Shown piece after piece: positions 55,409 to 64,000 of a DNA stretch of 64,000 bases. This DNA is from Massospora cicadina (lineage: Eukaryota; Entomophthoromycota; Entomophthoromycetes; Entomophthorales; Entomophthoraceae). The stretch's first letter is position 1. Every line of letters starts with the position of its first letter. Under the pieces are notes generated by a model. The model was not told where the DNA came from. It did not search any database and worked only from the letters and a program-made list of their open reading frames with translations. The translations under genes and the position numbers were made by a program. The stretch spans positions 28,187 through 92,186 of the forward strand of contig JAKSZP010005626.1 in the NCBI GenBank assembly GCA_022478985.1, given 5' to 3'.

Positions 55409-55876
55409 GATTCATGATGATGAGCAAGACAGGTCCCTACTCACAAATTGAGCCTCAATAATTTGACTACTAAGCCAATGCAAAGAAGCCATCCCCTGAA
55501 GGCACCAATATGAGCTTCAATCAGGAAGCATCATGTGCATGAGATTTGACAGAGAAGCCATCAGGCCTTTCACCTCTACTTTCCAAAACTTGAGGGGCGC
55601 GGCCCCCACCATTGCAGTCATGAGGATGATGAAGAACAATGAGGGCGTCAACCAGATGGATGATCTGGAAGACTGCAAAAAATCCAGATTGTACATGGCC
55701 ATGAAGGTCCCCTAGGCACCAAGTATCCACACATCCTTTAATATTTGACACTTATTAACTAAATAAAGTATTCTAATTCACCCCATCTTTTCGTCTTAAT
55801 TGATCTCACTACTAGTTTACAGCTTTGAGCCCATTTTAGAACTTTGGCTATAGTCAAGAGGACTTTTACACTGAGA
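55409..55876 (+). repeat. Gypsy C 5' LTR (main part)
   Basis: Matches 61530-61996. Shared blocks include GGGCGTCAACCAGATGGATGA, CATGAAGGTCCCCTAG and CACCCCATCTTTT versus CGCCCCATCTTTT. The first six bases of the LTR lie at 54659-54664, left of the solo LTR. Confidence 0.82.
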
Positions 55877-55936
55877 TAAGTAAGGATCACTACAGATGGC
55901 TTTGAGATGATCAAGTGAAAACGTTTTTCACAAAAA

Positions 55937-57800
55937 ATGGAGAATAATAGCAATCCAGAAAACCAACCTGATGATCAATTGAGAAGCGTAACTTAATGGA
56001 TTAACACCTCACAGTATGAAGTACCTCTTATCCATCATGAAAACCTAGAGTTTTGGGCCACCTTAAAGTTTACCCTACCATCTGTTGACAATGATCAGTA
56101 TCAACTCCAATATGAGAACCTAAACGTAATCATTAATTGAATGCTGAATGTCATCTACTATATGGGAGGATGCTTCAGTTGCTCCCGTGCCTCTTCAGTG
56201 CTTTCCGCAATTCAATATTATATACCACAGCTTAACTACCATTAGGGATTTGGCCTTGGTATTGAACGCTATCCTGAAGCTTCATACATTGGGACATAAA
56301 CCACTTACTAAAAAAGTCAGGTTGCATCACCATGAATTACCATGACAACTAGGGCATTAGAAAACTCTAAATTCAAATATTGACAACTTTTATAATGCGG
56401 CCTCCTCCTTTGTTATAACTTAAAGCATTATTGATAACCATTGGTAATTAACAAGGCTCATAATCAGCTCTATGTTGGATAGCGGAATTTTAGGCTACCT
56501 CAAGCTTTAACTTCGTCAAAACTTTCAGCTCCTTGAGGCCGCCTGGAACCAGCGCCTCAGCCAAAAAATACCTTTTGTGGATCCTTTAGCAACACTACAA
56601 TGATTTAGCCTCCCTCAACTTTGTCTTTGGAAGTGAAGGGCACAAAGGACCCCAGGGGCCAAAAGGGCCCAAAGGTTTGTGGGCCACAAGGACCTCTTAA
56701 TCCCACGGTGCCTATACCTGGTGATCCTAATGACTTTTGGAAACAAGATGTGCCTATGGCGCTTGCTGCCTTATAAAAAAATATGCAATTTTGTCCAAGG
56801 CGGCAAGCTTTGAGTAGATGAAGTGCCTCCTTATCCCAGAGTACTGCTTGAGGTTTTGCCAGATGTAATGCATAACTTCAGCACTTTTTCCAAGCTCACC
56901 GATGGTCATATCACTCAACTTGATCAGTATTTTTTGAGTTTGAACCTCTTTCAGACAACTTTGAGAGATAGCTGCTCCTCCAACGTGCTAAGATTCAAGT
57001 GCTAAAAGAGCAGTCTGACCATAGAGCCCCCATTACTTTTCTAATCTGAAATTGGGATGACAATTAGGATGATTTGAAAAGATTAAGATGGCGATTGGAT
57101 TAATAAGCCCCTTATGACTGTGCTGAAACTGATATTGAGCCTGCACCAGTTCCTGGCGTCAATACTCTTTCCATACCTCTTGTGACTAACTTTAAGCCTA
57201 GTTTTTAAGTAGAAGTCTCCTCCAAAGCAAAAAAAGTATTTCTTCCTTCCTGTACGCTTATGAAAGCTTGATAAAAGAGGCCGCAGACCAGCATAAGGTG
57301 AAGCACATTCATTTTCTGTTTAAATGTTTTATTACCTAGGAGATTATGACTTCCCATCTAAAGTAATGTCTTACCTGGGAACAGGTCCATAACGCTCTCA
57401 TCCAGGAATTTGGAAGCAACCAAACCTTGACAATCAAAAGCAGGCGTTTATGGGCATTCGTCTGAATAAAGGAGAAAGTTCAGTGGAGGTTTCCAGTTGA
57501 TTCTATGACCAAGCGCACCTTTTGTAACCACTAATCATATCACCTTATACACCATAATCGCAGTCATCTCCGCGTTGAGATCTTATCCTGAGGTCCAAAT
57601 GCACATAACAGGCCAGAAGAATAGCTTCTCCTGCATCCAGGTATTTAAGGAGGCACTTAATGAAACCCCTGCGTCTATATTGCATCCAAAGTCTACATCT
57701 ATCTCTTATAGTCGCCCTCATGCCCACGTTTGTCAAGAACTTGAAAAACCACTGACCTCGATGCTCCTACTGCAATGAATTCCCTAATAGCGCCATACTT
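55937..57800 (+). pseudogene. Gypsy C gag remnant
   Basis: The likely start is the ATG at 55937 (MENNSNPENQPDDQLRS), 60 bases after the LTR. Reading on gives WATLKFTLPSVDNDQYQL and other polar segments in shifting frames. A charged stretch with KGTKDPRGQKGPK lies at 56630-56680. Near 57755-57810 a frame reads CSYCNEFPNSA, a possible zinc-knuckle remnant with only the first Cys pair. Many stops. Assignment as gag rests on position between LTR and protease; the residues alone would not identify it. Confidence 0.5.
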
Positions 57801-58049
57801 GTTGGAAACTACTTGCTGAGGAGGCGGGAAAAGATCCATCATCATGAAGGAGGAGGCACTTCATTATGACATCATTGTACCTCCTCAAGAATGTTTAGCA
57901 ACCACTAATGAGCCTATTGTTATTGTACCAGAAGAATATGACTTGGTACCCATTAATAATAAAGAACCTGATAATGTTTACTCTTCTTTATATAATCTCC
58001 TATGTTCCTCACCATACCCCTGTAGTTTGGGAGCTTAGTTACATGTGTT

Positions 58050-61000
58050 GTCATTCAAGTTTATAAAATCCATGTCCATGTCATTTTTGACAGTGTCTCA
58101 CTTTGTAAATGTCGTTTTTTATCTAACTTTAATGAAGCGCATCAAAAGTGCTCCAGATTTTCCCCAATTACGTAAAATATGGCACATATGTGACATAATG
58201 TACTCAATCCATTAAGGCATATTCCTTTCTACACATTTACTTTCAATATCTTTCTGTGAATACCCCCACCATTAAGTTAGACAATTCAAGCTTTGAAATT
58301 CTCCTGGGGACTCAGTTTCTTTGAGATTTTTGGCCGTGGTGCACTATGATGGGGGATTTTTGTCCCAGCTAGGACATCAGGTCCCACTAGATTTTTATAC
58401 CTTTGAGATGCTATAATGGATATCAAAGCTCAGGCTTTCCTGCTGGAAAGCGAATGTCAGATTTACCAGCTTAAGTATCATGTAAGGGGCTCTTGAGTAC
58501 AGTTACTACCTACTACGTTAGAAGCCCAATAAGGCATGCCTATTTATCTTTTCAGAGATGAACACTAGACCACTAAAGTCCCAGATTATTGTTATCACCT
58601 TGGTCCATATCAATATCATCTCTGGATACTGCTTGAAATCCAGGGCCTGGATAACCCATACGTCAGGGAGGTCCTGACCTGTCCAGGAATTTTAGATCCT
58701 GCATATGCTGGATCCATATTGGTGCTATTGGCTAGCTTCATTGATTAACCTAGGATAGTGAGGCCTAATAGTCCAGAAGCTTATGTTTGCCTCCTACCTG
58801 TAGAGTCCATAAATGACATCCGTAGCTTTGAATGTTTAAAAGATTTCGGGCTAGAAACATACCCATCAGTAGCATCAGTTGAAACCTCTATTAGGTAGAA
58901 GCTCACTAGTGAGCAACAGAGCCAGTTTAACAAAGTTACTGGAGGAATGCTCGGATCTCTTTTCAATCTTTACTTAAAACTTTGGGAAAATATTAGGCAT
59001 TTTTCATCATATGGAGACTGGGGATGCTCCTCCAATTCAGTCCCATCCCTGCCAAAAAGAGTAAAGTTGATGAGGCTCAAGTGCCTGTTGAGCTCAAGAA
59101 ACTACTTGAAACTGGGCTATTGGTGCCTTTGCATAGTCCTTAGGCTTCCCCCTACTGTTAGTTTGTAAGAAGAATGGTAGCCATTGTGTGGTGATGGAAT
59201 ATCGATGGCTTAACTCCATTACCAAGAAAGCCATTTACACCTTGCCCAAGATCAACGACTCTCTTTGCTTGCTCATTGGGTTGCAATACTAACCTGCTAT
59301 GTATCACGGCAGCAGATAATGGCGAGTAGAGCTTTCCCCCAAAAAACAATTCTAATGTGCGCTCATAGCCTTTTAGAGTCTATTCAAGCCAATTAGGATG
59401 CCTCAGGGCCTTTGCAATGTGCCTGCTACCTTCTAAAGAGCCATGGACGGAATACTAAGGGACTTGGAACTATCCTTTGTCCTCGTGTACCTTGATGATA
59501 TCATTGTTTTCTAATGAATGTTTAAAAGTCATGTGGAACTCCTCCAGGAGGTCTTTAACCATCTTAGAAAGGCCTTGATAATTCTTAAGCCTTCAAAGTT
59601 CTTTTTTTTTTCAATAAAAATGGAGTTATTTGGGCACAAAGTCTCGAAAGATGGTATCCAGCCCATCCCAGTTGAAGTTAATACCATTAAGAAGATGTCA
59701 CGCCCTCAGAGTCTTAGGGGTATTCAAGTATTCCTGGTAATGGTGGGCTACTACTGTCAGATCATTCCTTGGTTTTCCAACTTAGATGAGCCCCTGGTCT
59801 GCCTCCTACAGAAGAATGTGCTCTTTAAATGGTAGCCTGAACAGGAACATGCGTTTAATGAGTTTCAAAATGCTCTTTGTACTAAATATATATTAGTTCA
59901 TAAATGCTTCAATTGACCCTTCTTGCTATTTAATGACACTAGTGATGTCGCCATCAGGGCCATCCTAGCTCACATGATGAAGATAAGGTCAAATACCCTG
60001 TTGCTTACTTCAGCAAGACCCTGAGCAAGGCCAAATGGAATTATAGCATTACTGAGTGCGAGTGCTTGATTGCTCTACTGGCAATCAAGTTTTTCGGCTC
60101 ACCTATATGATACTCATTTCACAGTTATCACTGAACATTTCTTGCTCCGATGGCTGCAGCAAATGAAGTACCCAGATAGCCAGTTAGCAAAATGGGCCCT
60201 AAGGCTGAAGAACTACATTTAGCTATTGTCTATTGCACAGGAGCAACCCATCAGAACAATGATGGTTTTTTGAAAATGACAGTACTTGATGCCCTAACCA
60301 CCAAAGAAGACATGCATGATGTATTTGTATGGTTTGAGCGATGGGAGTTTTAGACTCCTGAGATCCAGAGCTCTAAAAAATTTGTTTGAGACACTCAAAT
60401 TAAAAAGGGAATGCTGTATAAGAATTGAATAATAAGTGGCTCCCTTACATACACCACATCTTCCCAAACAATTTAATCCTAGAAGGGCATATGACCGTGA
60501 TATTTAGGGCAGTGAAAAATACCCACGAATGTTTGAAGAATTGATGCTACTGGGATCAAATGGTCAAGGCCATCTAGGAAGTTCAGAGGCTTGTATGACA
60601 TGTTGATTCTTATATTAAGCCAGTCCCCAATATCGCATTCAGTCGTTGCTCCATCAGTCCCCTTCAATGTCATCGCATTAATGTAGTAGCCCTCTGCCCA
60701 CTGGGTTACATGGCCATATATACATCCTGTTAGCTATGGACCATTTAACCAAATGGTTCAAAGAAATTTTTGTTTCCTCTGCCACTGCAAAAGCCATGAC
60801 CCCAATCCTTTTATAATAAATTTTCACCCAGCATGGATGCCCAAAACTCTACCTTTGGTAAATGGGTGAAATTTCACCTTGTAAGTAAATCTAAGAACCA
60901 ACTTCGTTTTTTTGGAACTAACCAGAATTTCACCACTCCTTACAATATTTTCTATCAAAGGAGCTGTGGAACGTACTAATTGGACCCTCATCTCCATCTT

Positions 61001-61500
61001 GAAGATGATGACCGCCTCTGACCCTACCCGCTGGAACCATTACTTACCCAGTGCTCTGCTTGCTTACCAAACAAGCTACAATCAGGTTATCAAAATATCC
61101 CCCTTTGAAGATCTATATGGGCGTGCTCCCCAATTAACAAGTAGTGTTCAGCGCCTACTTGATACCTCATTGGCTGAGAACTATAATTTAACCACGAGGG
61201 CCTTATCCAATGAAATTGTTCAGCTTCAAGCTCTAGCCAAGCATGTCATTGTCGCCACCACAGAAAGGAAGTCCTCCCAATCTAATGTCAGCTGAGCTTC
61301 CTTACCCATTTTTTGTTTTAAGACCTCATGCTCTTTTATTACCATTGACCCAGAGGTAAACATAACAAGCTCAACATTCTTTAGCCTAGACCATATAAAG
61401 TCATTTACAAGATGAATTCATAGTATTTCTTTCCAAACGTTAATAAGGGAACAGTTATGAACAAAGTACATGACCGATTCCTTCTGCCCTATAACCCCTC
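58050..61500 (+). pseudogene. Gypsy C pol (PR-RT-RNase H-IN)
   Basis: Protease near 58080-58170: VIFDSVS in one frame (Val for the Gly of DSG) and VNVVFYLTLMKRIKSAPDF in the next. RT: CKKNGSHCVVMEYRWLNSIT, KKAIYTLPKIND (59165-59265), MPQGLCNVPATF (59398-59434) and the intact strand VLVYLDDIIVF (59480-59512), then the open frame 59518-59835 with FGHKVSKDGIQPIPVEVN and RGIQVFLVMVGYY. RNase H: FNDTSDVAIRAILAH (59930-59975), ITEHFLLRWLQQMKYPD (60130-60180). Integrase: zinc-domain traces near 60480-60560, MDHLTKWF (60736-60760), GAVERTNWTLISILKMM and LLAYQTSYNQVIKISPFEDL (60960-61110), and RPYKVIYKMN with HDRFLLPYNPSD (61388-61505). About a dozen stops. Confidence 0.78.
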
Positions 61501-61523
61501 TGACAGGATCTTGATGGGGACAT

Positions 61524-61996
61524 TGTCAGGATTTGAGATGTATAGAGAGTCAAAATTTCTACTCATGTTTTTAGCCTCAATAATTCAACTATCAAGCCAT
61601 TGCAAATGAAACTAGTCCTTGAAGGCATTGATAAGAGCCTCTATCAAGGAGCATCATGCACACGAGATTCAAAAAACTTTCTTATAAGAATTTCACCTCC
61701 ACTTCCCAAACCTTGAGAGGCACAGCCCCCACCATTGTGGTCATGAGGACAATGCAAAACAATAAGGGCGTCAACCAGATGGATGACCCAGAAGACTGTG
61801 AAAGATCCTGATTGTACAGGGCCATGAAGGTCCCCTAGAACCACGTCTTCACACATCCTAGAGTATTGACACTTTTAACTCAGTAAAGTAGTCTATTTCG
61901 CCCCATCTTTTTGTTTTAATCGACCTCTCAGCTAGTTTACAGATTTGAGACCATTTTCAAATTTTGGCTTCAGTCAAGAGATTTATTACACCAAGA
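61524..61996 (+). repeat. Gypsy C 3' LTR
   Basis: Starts TGTCAGGATTTGAGATG after the purine-rich GATGGGGACAT and is collinear with 55409-55876. It ends about TTACACCAAGA before the TTGAG target copy. Confidence 0.8.
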
Positions 61997-62001
61997 TTGA
62001 G

Positions 62002-62361
62002 TACTCATTCAAGTCCTTAGAAACTGGAGTAGCCATAAACTATGTACAAATCTGATCCTTTTTTAGTACTAGATGGTCCCAATACAAAGCTGATCCTTGC
62101 ATTCTTGCTTCCCTGTCAATATTTTTAAAGGGGGTGACTTCAGATATCAAGATATCAGACATGTTGGATAAAATTTCTAACCACTTAACTCCCATAATTT
62201 TATCAATGCATAGAACCGAGAAGGAATTTAAAGGAGCTATCATGATAAATCACCTGGAAAATTTTCTAGTCAATACAGCTCATTTTGACCTTAAGGAAAT
62301 TCCATTGGACCAAATTGATCCTAAGATACCTCAAGATAAAATTCTGAAAAAACAATATTAA
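62002..62361 (+). pseudogene. Continuation of the element interrupted by Gypsy C, plus an unassigned open frame
   Basis: Joined to 54658, the frame runs HGDE then YSFKSLETGVAINYV, which fits the last strands of a Gypsy integrase barrel. It is then disturbed by micro-insertion 4 (62045-62098). After it, 62134-62361 is open (MTSDIKISDMLDKISNHLT, ending LKKQY). I do not recognise this protein. It is polar, with no motif, and could be a pol tail or the gag of another element. Confidence 0.45.
62045..62098 (-). repeat. Micro-insertion 4: LINE-b 3' tail only, with a 16-bp target duplication
   Basis: TACAAATCTGATCCTT (62045-62060) and TACAAAGCTGATCCTT (62083-62098) match at 15 of 16 positions. The 22 bases between (62061-62082) are identical to the insert at 50745-50766, so both end at the same LINE-b position. 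Confidence 0.83.
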
Positions 62362-62689
62362 GGATCGTTAGAAGGTCAGGCGACTAATAATCAAGGTGCC
62401 ATTTGAGGCAGTAAATTAAGATGAACCCATAAAAGGGTAAGAATTAAGAATTTGCTCAGAGATCAACCTAAGTGATACTAAGCCTCATCCAACTTAGCAC
62501 ATTCAAAGATTATCTTTTTTCGTCAAAAATATGCTACAAAGGCATTGTATTTCATCTGGAATGTATCACCTAACCAAGAGCCTCCCTCCCAGATTCTCCT
62601 CACCATTATTTTTATTAATCCTTTTCCCTTTGGGGCCTAAATTAAAAATAATGCGACATACAAAAACTCTATTCAATACCATAATTAAG
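62362..62689. other. Spacer without a recognised gene
   Basis: No motif, tRNA-like box or long frame is seen. It lies between the unassigned frame at 62134-62361 and repeat E. Confidence 0.4.
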
Positions 62690-62885
62690 GGACGTCTTTA
62701 AACCATTATTTCTTTTGGCACTTGACTTCAATAAGTCCATATCGCTGTACTTAACATAGGATGTATAAAATAGCTGACGGGACATAATCAGTGACTTTGG
62801 ACCCTTTTTAAAAAGTACTTGTCACGCGTCTAAGACAGCTTCTATTGACTGTCAAGCTTCTTGGGCATAGCACCATAAATATCAA
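62690..62885 (+). repeat. Dispersed repeat E, right copy
   Basis: Matches 14760-14960 in the order ACTTCAATAAGTCC, then an ACTTGT segment, then ACTGTCAAGCTTCTTGGG. Probably a piece of an old LTR or leader. Divergence is high. Confidence 0.5.
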
Positions 62886-64000
62886 AAATGGAAGCCCAAC
62901 AGGCATAATTATACCCAATGTACTCATTGTATGCATTTTGCCAATTATACTCCTTAACAATCATTATTATAGCCTGGAGACATCAATGTTCCATGGCTAG
63001 ATAATCCCATATAAACGCTATTTCTTTATATACTAATAAAACTATTGTCACTTTTTCAAAGGTATCTTTCTTATTATAAAGTCGCTCTTGCAGTAGAGAT
63101 TTACTTTTCTGAATTCAAAGATATATTGAGTATCATATAGCGCATTGTACATATTCTGTGGAGATTACCTCATCACTGAACTGAGGTGCTATAATTGTTT
63201 AGGATCAATAGAGTTCCTGATGGAATTATACATGTGCCCAAATAGTGCTTGCCTCGAGCTCTACATCATAATGCTTACCACAGGGGCCCACATCAATTAA
63301 CTTTTTATCACCAAAATGGGATATCCCACTGGAGAAGAAAACAATTAGAATATTCAAGATCTCTCTTTTATGTCAATTTACTTAGTTCTTCTCATCTGGA
63401 TCAAGAAGAAGTAGGATGGAGCTACTCTACCCATTAAAAAATCTTAATTCATATACCTTATAAAGGAGCAGCTCCAGCAGATAAAAAATGTTTCTAAGAG
63501 GGTTCCAGTTAATCATCCATGAGTCATCTGACCTTACGGCCCCTTATTTTACCAGTGACAAAACCAAGACCAACTATGGCATGATTATGATTAATTCTAA
63601 AGTATATCTTGCAATCAATTTTTTTCCTTTATATTTAGCATTGAACAGTTAGGGCAACATTTTGGGATACTACTGACCATCGTGAGGAATTCGCAAATGG
63701 CTATTGTTTTCCACCATGCTCTAGTTATGGAGGTCTTCCAGAAAATTTAAAAGAATGTGGATGAAATGCACTCAGTATACATTCAGCTTAAATTCAAGTT
63801 CTGCAGGATACAGTAAGCTGTTGACTCAGATCATTAACTCAGTCATCAAGTCTCCCAATGTCTTTTGATCTTATCAATCAGCTAAACTGGAATGTGATTG
63901 AAATCTGTCCAAAGGATATGAATGAACGAGGTTTCACATCATCCTGGGTAAATTAAATAAAGCAGTTCCAGATGAAATCTAGAAATGCGATAAATGCTGC
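62886..64000. other. AT-rich end of the window, probably eroded retroelement
   Basis: Only short frames are open, the longest on the plus strand at 63249-63437 (MPRALHHNAYHRGPHQLTFY). I recognise no domain. It follows repeat E just as 14961-15905 does, so it may be the interior of a second copy of element E, but the two interiors do not visibly align. Confidence 0.4.

Larger units (their letters stand above)
54659..61996 (+). mobile_element. Gypsy C: LTR retrotransposon with a solo LTR inside its 5' LTR
   Basis: The LTRs are 54659-54664 plus 55409-55876 (interrupted) and 61524-61996. Both begin TGTCAGGATT. The likely target duplication is ATGAG (54654-54658) versus TTGAG (61997-62001), four of five matching, and the integrase frame of the host element reads through from HGDE to YSFKSLETGV when C is removed. 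The interior has gag, protease, RT, RNase H and integrase remnants. It is strongly decayed. The LTR end ...AAGA instead of CA is the weakest point. Confidence 0.75.

Noticed and set aside
1..64000. CRISPR arrays, bacterial operons, phage genes or a toxin-antitoxin system.
   Set aside because: No evenly spaced repeats, no Shine-Dalgarno-led gene series and no matching proteins were seen. All strong coding signals are eukaryotic retroelements.

Overview
The window looks like repeat-rich eukaryotic nuclear DNA. It contains non-LTR retrotransposons with their own endonuclease, Ty3/Gypsy LTR retrotransposons with chromodomains, tRNA-like SINE candidates and one candidate GT-AG intron. I find no rRNA or tRNA gene, no CRISPR array, no bacterial-style operon and no confident intact host gene. 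The LINE proteins (apurinic-type endonuclease, RT, C-terminal CCHC-type finger) and the chromodomain Gypsy elements recall TE-rich fungi, especially early-diverging ones. One pseudogene (5613-6190) instead recalls a protein domain I know mainly from TE-rich animal genomes. The host lineage is therefore left open.

Layout. 1-3934 is a minus-strand LINE (family a, copy 1) cut by the window edge. 4233-4931 is a solo LTR with a perfect 5-bp target duplication. 5613-6190 is the animal-type pseudogene. 6929-12193 is LINE-a copy 2. 12627-14440 is a decayed gag/ORF1-like stretch. From about 15906 to at least 62001 the window is a nest of insertions. The oldest layer is a pair of head-to-tail Gypsy elements (A1 and A2) sharing a middle LTR at 33597-34434. 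A1 was entered by LINE-a copy 3 (18561-23818), by a complete chromovirus (Chromo-1, 24947-30829) and by a SINE (32232-32517). A2 was entered by a second chromovirus (Chromo-2, 36578-44003, itself hit by a 129-bp SINE-like insert), by a nearly full-length LINE of a second family (LINE-b, 44257-50705) and by Gypsy C (54659-61996), which carries a solo LTR six bases inside its own 5' LTR. Target-site duplications support most of these boundaries, and broken reading frames of A1 and A2 resume on the far side of the insertions.

None of the elements looks autonomous now. Every pol and ORF2 has stops, frameshifts or lost residues. LINE-b and Chromo-1 are the best preserved. They would have been complete systems: ORF1/gag for RNA packaging, protease, RT and RNase H for cDNA synthesis, and integrase plus chromodomain (Gypsy) or endonuclease-primed reverse transcription (LINE) for insertion.

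The most unusual signal is a set of four tiny insertions (17-22 bp), each flanked by a 15-18 bp direct repeat. Each consists only of the last bases of LINE-b (a TAGTACTA motif plus A-tail). They look like extremely 5'-truncated LINE insertions, and two of the four are identical and stop at the same LINE position. Other points are a candidate intron-bearing minigene inside a broken RT (52099-52372), an in-frame 378-bp tandem duplication in LINE-b ORF1, and a conserved TAG-GG-ATG junction between ORF1 and ORF2 in all three LINE-a copies.
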